Below the pieces are notes generated by a model. It was not told the DNA's origin, made no database searches, and saw nothing but the letters and a program-made list of their open reading frames with translations. From contig NZ_BKAJ01000007.1 in the NCBI RefSeq assembly GCF_007992495.1, positions 1-43,037 of the forward strand: a DNA stretch of 43,037 nt. Direction: 5' to 3'. The stretch comes from Reyranella soli (GTDB lineage: Bacteria; Pseudomonadota; Alphaproteobacteria; Reyranellales; Reyranellaceae). The translations under genes and the position numbers were made by a program. Each line of letters begins with the position of its first letter. The stretch's first letter is position 1. Of this stretch, positions 1 through 8,928 are shown piece after piece.

Positions 1-2
1 TA

Positions 3-518
3 CTAGTTGGCGCTCGGCAGGTTGTAGCCCCAGCCGCTCTGGATCGAGGCCCTGATCGCTCGCGACAGCTCGAGCGACAGGGACTTCAACCGGGCCTGCG
101 CGTCCAGGCATTCCTCGGGGCGGGGCCGGCATTTCTCGACCTCGGTCACCTGTCTGCCGAATTGCGCCATGGCCACTCTGACGTCCTTGTCTTCGAACAC
201 GACGAGCTCGCCCCAATGCAGCTCCCAGAAACGCTGCTTGGCCCAGTCCCAGGTCTCTTCCGGCGCGGCGCCGGCGGGAGACTGCAGCGGCAGGATCGTG
301 AGCTTCGCCGCCACCTTCGACGCCTCGATATAGTATTGGAGCTGTTTCTCCAGGAACGGCTTCTGCGATTCCCGGACGGCGACCTCGTCCCAGGTATAGA
401 GCGTCCAGCCGGCGCCGATGAGGGCAACGACGACACCGCCGATGACCGAGTAGCGGTTGATGAGGTTGGTCACCCGCTGATCGACGCTTATTTTGGCTTT
501 GTCCGCTTCGCCAGCCAT
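3..518 (-). CDS. Hypothetical single-pass membrane protein (171 aa)
   Basis: I do not recognise a named family. The protein has a short charged N-terminus, one hydrophobic segment at about residues 22-44 (YSVIGGVVVALIGAGW) and a soluble remainder of about 125 residues that is mixed in charge with two Cys near residues 129 and 136. The predicted layout is an inner-membrane anchor with a periplasmic or cytoplasmic helical domain. The ATG at 518 is the only sensible start before the hydrophobic segment; the stop lies at 3-5, so the gene is complete. It is divergent from the VOC gene, with about 60 bases between them. The function is unknown. Confidence 0.7.
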   Translation of the reverse strand: MAGEADKAKISVDQRVTNLINRYSVIGGVVVALIGAGWTLYTWDEVAVRESQKPFLEKQLQYYIEASKVAAKLTILPLQSPAGAAPEETWDWAKQRFWELHWGELVVFEDKDVRVAMAQFGRQVTEVEKCRPRPEECLDAQARLKSLSLELSRAIRASIQSGWGYNLPSAN

Positions 519-577
519 GACCGCCCCCGAAAAGATCTCGCCCGTCAGATGCCATCTCTTCTGCGGGAAGGCACCGC

Positions 578-991
578 GTGCGTGCTATGCATCGGGTCAT
601 GATGAACGCCCTCGGCCATATCCGGCAGCTCGACTACACGGTGATCTACGCGCGCGACCTGGCGGCGATGCGGCACTTCTACGAGAAGGTGATGGAGTTC
701 CCCGTCATCAACGTGCTGAGCGAGACCTGGATCGAGTTCGGTTTGGGCGCGAACCGGCTGGCGCTCACGGCCTATGGCGGTCGCTTCAAGGACGTGCCTC
801 CGCCTGCCGGCAACCTCTGCCTGCAGCTCGCCTTTCGCGTGCCGCCGGCCGAGGTCGCGAAATGCGCGGAGCTGCTGGAGAGCAGGGGCGTGAAGATGGT
901 GCTGCCGGTGACCGACCAGGGCTTCGGCCATCGCACGGTGTTCTTCCGCGATCCCGACGGCAACGTCCTGGAAATCTACGCCGAGATATAG
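578..991 (+). CDS. VOC (glyoxalase/bleomycin-resistance fold) family protein
   Basis: A single vicinal-oxygen-chelate domain of the usual size fills the protein. The N-terminal half carries the typical pattern LDYTVIYARDLAAMRHFYE, and the C-terminal half ends in FFRDPDGNVLEIY, where the Glu is the usual metal ligand position. Family members are metal-dependent lyases, isomerases, dioxygenases or binding proteins, and the substrate cannot be read from the sequence. I chose the GTG at 578 because GGGAAG lies 7 bases upstream; ATG codons at 587, 599 and 602 are alternatives. The stop is 10 bases before the nitronate monooxygenase gene, so the two are probably co-transcribed. Confidence 0.85.
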   Translation: MRAMHRVMMNALGHIRQLDYTVIYARDLAAMRHFYEKVMEFPVINVLSETWIEFGLGANRLALTAYGGRFKDVPPPAGNLCLQLAFRVPPAEVAKCAELLESRGVKMVLPVTDQGFGHRTVFFRDPDGNVLEIYAEI

Positions 992-1001
992 GGAGACAGT
1001 C

Positions 1002-1973
1002 ATGGCCAGGATCGAGACCGCACTGACGCGCGCGCTCGGCATCACCCATCCGATCCTTCTGGCGCCGATGGGCTCGGCGGCCGGCGGCAAGCTCGCCGCC
1101 GCCGTCACCAACGCGGGCGGCCTCGGCCTGATCGGCTCGGGCTATGCTGACGCCGCCACCGTCTCGCGCGAGCTTGTGGCCGCCGGCAACGCGCGCGTCG
1201 GCGTTGGCTTCATCACCTGGGCGCTCGATGCCAAGCCCGAGGCCTTGCGCGCCACGCTCGAGGCCAAGCCGATGGCGGTCATGCTGTCGTTCGGCGATCC
1301 CGCGCCGTACGTGGCGCAGATCCGCGACGCCGGCGCCAAGACCATCTGCCAGGTGCAGACGCTGGCCGAAGCCGAGCAGGCCGTGCGCCTCGGCGTCGAC
1401 GTGATCATCGCCCAGGGCCGTGACGCCGGCGGCCATTCGGGAACGACGCGCGGCACGATGGGTTTCGTGCCGGCCGTGGTCGATATCGCCGGATCGATAC
1501 CGGTAGTGGCGGCAGGCGGCATCGCCGATGGCCGCGGCCTGGCGGCCGTGCTCAACCTCGGAGGATCGGGCGTGTCGATGGGCACGCGCTTCACGGCGAC
1601 CAAGGAATCGCTGTGGGACGAGGCGATGAAGTCGCGCGTGACCGCCTCGGGCGGCGATCAGACGGCGCAGACGCGCGTGTTCGACATCGTCCGCGGCGCG
1701 CCGTGGCCGGCGCAGTATCCGGGCCGCGCATTGAAGAACGACTTCTATCTGCGTTGGCACGGCAACGAGGAGCTGCTTCAGGCAGAGCGGACGGACGCCG
1801 AGAAGGCCTATCTCGCCACCAAGCCTGACGATTTCTCAGCCCGCGTCATCTGGGCGGGCGAGGGCGTCGACCTGGTGAAGGACGTGCCGTCTGCAGTGGA
1901 ACTGATCGAACGCATTGTCGACGAGGCTGCATCGGTGCTGGCACGCGGCGCCAGGATGGTTCGGCCTGCGTGA
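1002..1973 (+). CDS. Nitronate monooxygenase (2-nitropropane dioxygenase family)
   Basis: This is an FMN-binding TIM-barrel enzyme of the NMO/NPD family, which oxidises alkyl nitronates such as propionate-3-nitronate. Family landmarks are visible: an N-terminal HPILLAPMG, the GRDAGGHSG segment around residues 139-147 containing the conserved His, and the phosphate-binding AAGGIADGRGLAAVL run around residues 168-182. The length (323 aa) is typical. The ATG at 1002 is preceded by GGGAGA. It follows the VOC gene by 10 bases. Many alphaproteobacteria carry several NMO paralogues of unknown physiological substrate, so the exact substrate is open. Confidence 0.88.
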   Translation: MARIETALTRALGITHPILLAPMGSAAGGKLAAAVTNAGGLGLIGSGYADAATVSRELVAAGNARVGVGFITWALDAKPEALRATLEAKPMAVMLSFGDPAPYVAQIRDAGAKTICQVQTLAEAEQAVRLGVDVIIAQGRDAGGHSGTTRGTMGFVPAVVDIAGSIPVVAAGGIADGRGLAAVLNLGGSGVSMGTRFTATKESLWDEAMKSRVTASGGDQTAQTRVFDIVRGAPWPAQYPGRALKNDFYLRWHGNEELLQAERTDAEKAYLATKPDDFSARVIWAGEGVDLVKDVPSAVELIERIVDEAASVLARGARMVRPA

Positions 1974-1984
1974 TGCCACTTTTC

Positions 1985-2040
1985 GGCATTATAGAGGGCG
2001 CTGGGATCTGAACCCGCGACCCTCTGTCTTGCAGGAGAAA
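1985..2040 (-). pseudogene. Degraded tRNA-like fragment (3' half)
   Basis: Read on the minus strand, this stretch resembles the 3' half of a tRNA: a possible anticodon-loop remnant, a variable region, then GCGGGTTCAGATCCCAG in place of a T-arm. The three inner T-stem pairs (GGG/CCC) survive. The two outer pairs are broken, the usual A58 is G, and there is no CCA. No D-arm or 5' acceptor strand is found. It cannot be a working tRNA. Its upstream edge also supplies the AGGAG ribosome site of the next gene. It could be an old integration scar or chance similarity. Confidence 0.35.
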
Positions 2041-2045
2041 GCGCG

Positions 2046-2945
2046 ATGCCGATCAATCCACATTCGATCAAGGCTCCCGCTAGTCCCGTCTCCAGAACCT
2101 ACACCCCAACCAACGGGCACAAGTACCCGGTTCAAATCGGCGACAGCTGGACCTCCCTTGCTGCCACGGTCGGAAAGAGCCCGTGGGATCTGATTCGCTA
2201 CAACTATCCCACCCTTCCAGCCGATCTGCAGCTCGCCGCGAAGGAGGTCAACTGGTACCTGGAGCACTACGTCGGCTGCACCCTGGTCACTCCCGACGGC
2301 CGGAACTACCGTTTCAGCCCTCCGGGCGAAATCTGGCTCCCCAACGCTCCCGCGGCGCCGCTCACGCCCGACCAGATCGCCCAGAATCTGGTGCTGAGCA
2401 TCCTGCGCGACCCGGTCGTCAGGCGCATGAACTTCGGCGTCGGCTTCGTCATAATTTCTGCCACGAACTACGAGGACATCGCCAAGGCCATCGAAGCCGG
2501 CAAGATCGTCGTGAAGTCCAATCCAGCCCTGGGGCATCTTGCGATGTACTACGGCAACGTCAGCCCGGCCCGTATCGAGATATCCCCGACCATCACCGAC
2601 ATGGGCCTGATCATTCACGAATGCACTCATGCGATCTTCGACATGCTCAAGCTCACGACCACCGTCGAGCAGTCGGAAGGGTTCGGGTACCTGTCGCAGG
2701 CGCTCTACGGGCTGTTGAAGTATGGCCCCACGCCCCGGTATGCCGTGCCGTTCCACTGGCCTCCGTACAGCTGGATCTCGTGGCAGACCATCTTCGATGA
2801 ATCCGCCCGGCTCGCGGCCCTTCTGAAAACAAGGCTCTGGATAAGCGAGGCGGAGGCGGCCACGCTGTGGGGAGCCTTCAAGACCACGAGGGGTGGGGGA
2901 TATGACACCCGCGCCGGGAAGGTGGAGACCAACGACGGAATATGA
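2046..2945 (+). CDS. LysM-like domain plus HExxH putative zinc metallopeptidase
   Basis: Residues about 28-75 (HKYPVQIGDSWTSLAATVG onward) resemble a LysM peptidoglycan-binding motif. The C-terminal half has H191-E192-C-T-H195, a HExxH zinc-peptidase motif inside a hydrophobic helix. It is followed by E211 in SEGFGYLSQALYG, which is spaced suitably for a third, gluzincin-type zinc ligand. I infer a cell-wall-associated peptidase, possibly a toxin or phage-lysis type protein. No Sec signal is visible, so export would need another route. The ATG at 2046 has AGGAG 8 bases upstream. Codon use is less GC-biased than neighbours (AGA, CCA, AGT codons appear), and the gene begins right after a tRNA-like remnant, both hinting at horizontal acquisition. 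The substrate is unknown. Confidence 0.8.
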   Translation: MPINPHSIKAPASPVSRTYTPTNGHKYPVQIGDSWTSLAATVGKSPWDLIRYNYPTLPADLQLAAKEVNWYLEHYVGCTLVTPDGRNYRFSPPGEIWLPNAPAAPLTPDQIAQNLVLSILRDPVVRRMNFGVGFVIISATNYEDIAKAIEAGKIVVKSNPALGHLAMYYGNVSPARIEISPTITDMGLIIHECTHAIFDMLKLTTTVEQSEGFGYLSQALYGLLKYGPTPRYAVPFHWPPYSWISWQTIFDESARLAALLKTRLWISEAEAATLWGAFKTTRGGGYDTRAGKVETNDGI

Positions 2946-2954
2946 GGGCGCGAG

Positions 2955-3419
2955 ATGGGGAGCTGGGCAGAATTCGCCGCGGAGGCGCCGGAACTCTCAG
3001 CGTTCGGTTGCCGCCGGCTCGAGCGACGCATCGCCTATCTCGCCACGATCCGAGCCGACGGCTCGCCGCGCGTCCATCCCGTCTCGCCCTTTATCGGCGG
3101 CGGCTGTCTCGCCCTCTACATGGAACCGACGTCGCTCAAGGTCGCCGACCTTCGGCGTGATGCGCGCTATGCCCTGCATTGCGCCGTCGAGGACAACGAA
3201 GGCGGTGGCGGCGAGTTCTACGTCACGGGGCGCGCAGAGGAGGTCATCAACCCCGCGCGGCGCAGCGCGGCGGTCAGTTGGGCGGCGGCGGCGGGCTACA
3301 AGGCCCTCGAACGGCACATCTTCTTCGAATTCAAGCTGGGCCACGTCCTTGCGACGACCTACGACAACGGTCCAAAGCGCGAGCGCTGGCGCGCCGGTTC
3401 GAACGGCCATTCGCGCTGA
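2955..3419 (+). CDS. Pyridoxamine 5'-phosphate oxidase-fold (PPOX) family protein
   Basis: A small split-barrel flavin/F420-type protein. The signature strand pair is clear: RRIAYLATIRADGSPRVHPV (about residues 24-43), then a second strand with LALYMEPTSLKVADLRRDARYALHC. The length of 154 aa fits the general-stress/PPOX group rather than true PdxH. Likely ligands are FMN, F420 or haem, and no substrate can be assigned. It starts 9 bases after the metallopeptidase stop. Its last 60 bases overlap, tail to tail, the place where the original Erm-like reading frame on the minus strand would have ended. Confidence 0.82.
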   Translation: MGSWAEFAAEAPELSAFGCRRLERRIAYLATIRADGSPRVHPVSPFIGGGCLALYMEPTSLKVADLRRDARYALHCAVEDNEGGGGEFYVTGRAEEVINPARRSAAVSWAAAAGYKALERHIFFEFKLGHVLATTYDNGPKRERWRAGSNGHSR

Positions 3420-4040
3420 ACGAAGTCGGCATAGGGGCGCGCCATCGCGACAGGCAGTAGCGGTGGATCGCGACGCGTGATGGCGAGCTACCCGGCATCG
3501 ACTCGGGGAAACCGGCCGGAACGTTGCCGCCGGAATGCGTCGTCCAAGGTGCATCTCCCACCACGGCGCCCAGGCCGTTGAAACCAACGTGGCGGGCGGC
3601 GCGGCGGCGCGTTTGACCGCGACTTCCCACTGCACGATGACATCCGCCCGCCGCATGAGGATCGCCGGATCGTCGAGCAGGCGGTGAAGGATGTCCGTCG
3701 TCCTGGCGAACGGCAGCGATCCGAAGACGCGGAACGGCTCGCGGGGAAGGGTGACGGCCAGAAAGTCCCGAGCGATGACACGAACGCCGGGCGTGCTTCT
3801 TACCGTCTGTTCGCGAAGCCGCGTGGCCCAGACAGGGTCCGGCTCGACCGCGATCACCCGTAGCGAACGACGGACGAGGGCGCGCGTCAGCGCACCCGAA
3901 CCGGCGCCTATCTCGACGACAAGCTCGCCAGGAGCGAACGCTGCCTGGTCGACGATCTGGTCGGCAGTGGTAGGATCAAGAAAGTTTTGCCCGAGCTGGC
4001 GCCGTCGCCAGTCTCGGTCTGTCCGCCGCCGGGCGGACAC
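3359..4040 (-). pseudogene. Broken Erm-like rRNA adenine N6-methyltransferase
   Basis: The N-terminal part is a clear KsgA/Erm-type SAM methyltransferase: LGQNFLD, then the SAM motif VVEIGAGSGALTRAL, the acidic EPDP, and SLPFA in the position of the catalytic NLPY/F. Homology continues to about TFRPV, then switches frame at the AAA run at 3509-3511 (minus-strand TTT). In the other frame the family C-terminus resumes with VDAG, a TAG at 3490-3488, LAITRRDPPLLP, FVQREWPFE, and a stop at 3361-3359. Deleting one base makes the gene exactly 227 codons, supporting a one-base insertion, but the internal TAG is a second lesion. Without repair the frame runs open to 2997, antisense to the PPOX gene, with no family resemblance. 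The start is a GTG at 4040. Confidence 0.6.
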
Positions 4041-4132
4041 GGAGGAACACCATCGTCATCATGAGCGAGAGCCTGGCACTATCGTACGCCTCATGCGAGG
4101 TGCCGCAGTGATGGGGCACTCCCTTGGGTCCG

Positions 4133-4159
4133 TCAGAGGCCCCGGAGCGGGGCCTCTGA
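4133..4159 (-). terminator. Perfect 12-bp inverted repeat hairpin after the haloperoxidase gene
   Basis: TCAGAGGCCCCG and its exact complement flank a 3-base GAG loop. It sits 22 bases beyond the stop of the haloperoxidase gene and before the Erm-like gene. There is no T-tract on either strand, so it would be an atypical terminator or an mRNA-stabilising 3' hairpin. Confidence 0.5.
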
Positions 4160-4181
4160 TCGGCGGCCGGGATCATGATTC

Positions 4182-5492
4182 CTATTTCGCCGCTGGTAGG
4201 AGAGTGGCAGCACGCTCGCCGATCTTCCGACCGTAAGCTGTTCCTTCGTCGGTGGCGTTGCGGAAGTGGAAGCCGACATAGATGCGCGATATGGCGTTCT
4301 CGTCAGCCGCTTGGGTGAAGCTCGTGTAGGATCGGAGCACTGGCTTCTCGTCGTAGCATGTGCTGCCGGCTGGCAACGTTGCGCCACAATCCTTGAAGTT
4401 GACCTGATCGGTGCCGATCAATCGCTTGAGCACCTCGGCTCCCACCCCACCTTCGATGGAATGGCCGGATGGATAGTCTTGATTCGGCGGAGTGACTTGG
4501 AACGGGGTCCAGGACGCATCACCACCGGCACGGATGGCGGTGACTGGCCGCCAGAATTGGTAGTGGTTCTTCGAAGCGCTCATGGCGATGTAGCCATCGG
4601 CCAGCGCCATTTCGAGGATGGCGAATAAACGTGCGCTTTCCCACATGTCGAGCCCTTTGTCGGCCGCGACGGTCCGCCCGATGCGGCTCCACTTGAGCGG
4701 CGAGCTTTCGAGCCAGAACAACGCCATTTCACTCTGCTCAGGCGTGCGAGTGCTCGGTGTCGTCTTGCCGTCACCGCCGATTTTTTTCACCTCTTCGAGG
4801 TCAGCCTTGAACTTCGCATCGTCCACCTTGTAAGGCGGCACGGGTCGGAATTGTGCATTGTCCTGCATCACGAAGGGGGTGACGTTCGCCCATTTCTCGA
4901 AGGCGACGAAGGGGCGATCCGGTGTGCATTGATAGGCGCCGGGTTGGCCAGGCGGAGGGCATGTCTTGTTGATATACGGCCCGCCATCATCGGCGTGATC
5001 ACCCGCTCGCTTCGCAAGGACTGCCGCCGCCGTAGCCTTTCCCAGAGCAATCCCCTGGGTCTTCGCTGGGCCATCTGGGATGACCGCCAAAGCCAACACA
5101 TAGGCAGCTTCGACGACCGCATTGCCGTTCGCCAGACATGCCTCGTTTGGCAGGGCTTCGGCAGGCAGCTTCTGGAGGGTCGGAGACATTACGTAGTACG
5201 CTGCTGCTGCCACTGCGGCATCGGCCGACGTTCCGGGCTCTGCCTTCTTGTCGTATGCGTATGGCTGATACTTGCGATCTATCGCGTTCAGGGCGTCGTG
5301 GATGGCGAGGTGCATCATCGCGTAGGCACGTGACTCATGGAACGGATTATTGAGTGGCGCGATGCACGCTTTGCTAGCTGCGACGCCGGCAGCGGCATTT
5401 GCGCGAATGACCGCATTGTCGGGAGCGGCGAAGGCGGTGGTGATCACGAATTGAGATACGCCAGCCAGGATGATGGCACGGATCGAATTCAT
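4182..5492 (-). CDS. Vanadium-dependent haloperoxidase / PAP2-fold secreted protein
   Basis: A 436-residue secreted protein with a Sec signal (MNSIRAIILAGVSQFVITTAFA, predicted cleavage near residue 22). The vanadate/phosphate site of the vanadium haloperoxidase-acid phosphatase superfamily is complete: K308-x6-R315 in SKNHYQFWRP, PSGH with S342-G343-H344, and R403-x5-H409 in SRIYVGFHF. These spacings match family haloperoxidases. Members oxidise halides with H2O2 or act as phosphatases, and the sequence alone does not tell which. Several Cys (43, 119, 178, 189, 369, 379) could form periplasmic disulfides. The ATG at 5492 has GGGGG a few bases upstream. GC content looks lower than in flanking operons, suggesting transfer. 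It appears monocistronic. Confidence 0.85.
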   Translation of the reverse strand: MNSIRAIILAGVSQFVITTAFAAPDNAVIRANAAAGVAASKACIAPLNNPFHESRAYAMMHLAIHDALNAIDRKYQPYAYDKKAEPGTSADAAVAAAAYYVMSPTLQKLPAEALPNEACLANGNAVVEAAYVLALAVIPDGPAKTQGIALGKATAAAVLAKRAGDHADDGGPYINKTCPPPGQPGAYQCTPDRPFVAFEKWANVTPFVMQDNAQFRPVPPYKVDDAKFKADLEEVKKIGGDGKTTPSTRTPEQSEMALFWLESSPLKWSRIGRTVAADKGLDMWESARLFAILEMALADGYIAMSASKNHYQFWRPVTAIRAGGDASWTPFQVTPPNQDYPSGHSIEGGVGAEVLKRLIGTDQVNFKDCGATLPAGSTCYDEKPVLRSYTSFTQAADENAISRIYVGFHFRNATDEGTAYGRKIGERAATLLPAAK

Positions 5493-5718
5493 GGTAGCCC
5501 CCTTTGTAATCGCAATTCTGCGATAACAAGGAGTATGAACTTCAACCGGAAGCCAGATGTGACTTCGGTGTGATGATCGGGAAGCCGGTGAACTTTGTTA
5601 GTTCATTCGCAGCAACTGTGTCGGTTTGAAACAACGCTGCGACGAAGACTTAATGCTGGCGCGGGCAGACGCTCACGGTCGAACGACTGAAACCATGATT
5701 TTCAATCGACTGCTCTGC
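5493..5718. other. Intergenic region, no gene seen
   Basis: This 226-base gap is visibly AT-richer than its surroundings. It would carry the haloperoxidase promoter and the 3' end of the oligopeptide transporter operon. No convincing coding frame, RNA or strong hairpin was seen. Confidence 0.5.
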
Positions 5719-6767
<1,049 letters not shown>

Positions 6768-6771
<4 letters not shown>

Positions 6772-7802
6772 GCCTGCTCCGCCTCCTCATGATGCAGGAA
6801 GCAGCTCGCGAGCTGGCTGGTGCCGACCGGCATCAGGCGCGGCACGGCGACCGAGCAGCGCTCCATGACGTCGGGGCAGCGCGGATGGAACGGGCAGCCG
6901 GGCGGCCGATTGAAGGGATGGGGCAGGGCGCCGCTGATCACCGGCAGCGCCACGCGCGTCTGGCCGTAGAGGCTCGGGATCGAGCGCAGCAGGGCCCTGG
7001 TGTAAGGGTGCTTGGGCGCATGGAAGATGTCGTCGACCGGCCCTTCCTCCATGACGCGGCCGAGATACATCACCACGACATAGCTCGCCATCTGGGCGAT
7101 CACGCCGAGATCGTGGGTGATGAAGATGATGGCGGTGTTGTAGCGCGCCTGCAGGTCGCGCAGCAGCGCCAGCACCTGCGCCTGGGTGGTGACGTCGATC
7201 GCCGTCGTCGGCTCGTCGGCGATCAGCAGCCTGGGTTTGCACGACAGCGCCATGGCGATCATGGCGCGCTGGCGCAGGCCGCCCGAGAGCTGCCAGGAGT
7301 AGGTGTAGATGCGCTGCTCGGGCATGGAGATGCCGACATCGCGGAACAGGCCGACCGTGATGTCGCGCGCCTCGCTGCGGCTCAGCTTGCGGTCGGGTTG
7401 CCAGCGATGGCTGTGCAGCAGGATCGCCTCGACGATCTGGTCGCCCACCGTGTGCACGGGGCTGAAGGCGGCCATCGGCTCCTGCGGGATCAGCGCGATC
7501 TCGCCGCCGCGGATGTCGCGCATCTCCCCGCCGCGAGGCGACAGCTGGACGAGATCGACGACGCCACTGTCGCGACGGAAATGGATCTCGCCCTTGGTGA
7601 TGCGGCCCGGGCGGTCGATGAGCTGCAGGATCGCCCGCATGGTGACGCTCTTGCCGCAGCCCGATTCCCCGACCACGCCCAGCACCTGGCCGGGCATGAC
7701 GTCGAAGCTCGTGCCGTCGACCGCGCGTACTAGGCCCTCGTCGAGGACGAAGGAGACCCTGAGGTCGCGCACGGAGAGCAACGGTTGGGCTTCGGTGCTC
7801 AC
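6768..7802 (-). CDS. Oligopeptide/dipeptide ABC importer ATPase (OppD/DppD type)
   Basis: First ATPase of the peptide importer. It has Walker [10 protein letters not shown] near residue 45, a variant signature [15 protein letters not shown], Walker [15 protein letters not shown], and a C-terminal oligo_HPY domain with the Cys-containing [15 protein letters not shown] typical of the OppD/DppD group. I prefer the GTG at 7802, which has GAGGA 4 bases upstream and gives the usual N-terminus starting just before [11 protein letters not shown]. An ATG at 7835 would add 11 residues and overlap the permease gene by 26 bases without a ribosome site. It overlaps the downstream ATPase gene by 4 bases. 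Confidence 0.9.
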
Positions 7803-7809
7803 ATCGTCC

Positions 7810-8928
7810 TCAATGGCTGTACGGATCGGCGGCATCGCGCAGCCCGTCGCCGACGAGGTTGAAGGCCAGCACCGCCACGATGACGACCAGGCCGGGGATC
7901 AGCAGCCAGGGCGCCAGCGCCAGGGTCTGGATGTTCTGCGCCTCCTGCAGCAGCACGCCCCAGCTGATCGCCGGTGGCCGGATGCCGAGGCCGAGGAAGG
8001 AGAGCGAGGTCTCGTTGATGATCATCACCGGGATAGCGAGCGAGCTGGTGGCGATGATGTGGCTGAGGAACGTCGGCACCATGTGGCGCAGGATGATGCG
8101 CATGCGCGAGCAGCCGGCGAGCCGCGCGGCCAGCACGAAGTCCTCCTCGCGCAAAGCGAGGAAGCGGCCGCGCACCTCGCGACCCAGCGTCGTCCAGCCC
8201 ACCAGCGACAGGATCACGGTGATGGCGAAGAAGATCTGGGTCGGCGTCCAGTCGCGCGGCAGGGCGGCCGATAGCGCCAGCCAGATCGGGATGGTTGGGA
8301 CGGACTGCAACAGTTCGATCAGGCGCTGGATCACCGAATCGGTCTTGCCGCCGACATAGCCCGAGATGCCGCCCAGCACCACGCCCAGGATGACGCTGAG
8401 CGCCACGGCGACCAGGCCGACGGTCATGGATGTCTGCGTGCCGTGCATGATGCGTGACCACTGATCGCGGCCCAGGCGATCGGAGCCCAACAGGAAGATG
8501 CGCTGGTTGGGATCGACCGGCACGATCAGGTGGCGGGTGGTCTCGAACAGGCCGAAGACCTTCCACTTGTAGCCGGTACCGAAGAAGGTGACCGGCACCT
8601 TCTTGTTGCTGTCGGTCGTCCATTCCATGCGCAAGGTCGTGGGATTGCGCTTGCCGGCGATGGCGGGGACCCAGGGTGAGAAGGACCCGTCGTCGAACAG
8701 GTGCACCGTCTGCACCGGGATGAAGGCCTGTCGCGCATCGGTGCGCTCGGGATCCTGGGTCGAGAAGAAATTCGGCACCAGCACGATGGTGTACATGAAG
8801 ATCAGTAGCACCGCGCTCGCCATGGCGAGGTGATGGCGCCGGAAGCGCCACCACACGAGCTTCCAGTTGGACGCGACGGCAATCCGGTCCTCGGCCTCCT
8901 TGCCGGCGGTGATGTCTGCGGCGGTCAC
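7810..8928 (-). CDS. Oligopeptide/dipeptide ABC importer permease (OppC/DppC type)
   Basis: Inner-membrane permease with an N-terminal OppC_N hydrophobic segment (residues about 34-55, AMASAVLLIFMYTIVLVPNFF), then a long periplasmic insertion of about 100 residues, then the BPD_transp_1 core with the EAA-type loop REEDFVLAARLAGCSRMRIILRH. The insertion makes it longer (372 aa) than typical DppC (about 300) and is seen in the microcin/oligopeptide-like subgroup. The start is a GTG at 8928 immediately after the previous gene's TAG, with GGGAG 5 bases upstream inside that gene's end. Confidence 0.92.
   Translation of the reverse strand: MTAADITAGKEAEDRIAVASNWKLVWWRFRRHHLAMASAVLLIFMYTIVLVPNFFSTQDPERTDARQAFIPVQTVHLFDDGSFSPWVPAIAGKRNPTTLRMEWTTDSNKKVPVTFFGTGYKWKVFGLFETTRHLIVPVDPNQRIFLLGSDRLGRDQWSRIMHGTQTSMTVGLVAVALSVILGVVLGGISGYVGGKTDSVIQRLIELLQSVPTIPIWLALSAALPRDWTPTQIFFAITVILSLVGWTTLGREVRGRFLALREEDFVLAARLAGCSRMRIILRHMVPTFLSHIIATSSLAIPVMIINETSLSFLGLGIRPPAISWGVLLQEAQNIQTLALAPWLLIPGLVVIVAVLAFNLVGDGLRDAADPYSH

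Noticed and set aside
1985..2040. Functional tRNA gene
   Set aside because: Only a degenerate 3' half is present: two outer T-stem pairs are broken, and there is no D-arm, no 5' acceptor strand and no CCA.
2997..3358. C-terminal extension of the Erm-like frame (open to 2997)
   Set aside because: After the frame jump the translation loses all family similarity and runs antisense to the PPOX gene, so I treat it as read-through of a broken gene.
3976..4176. Leader peptide for the Erm-like gene (short minus-strand frames before 4040)
   Set aside because: Inducible erm genes have leader peptides, but these frames run into the methyltransferase gene, lack a ribosome site and show no stalling motif.
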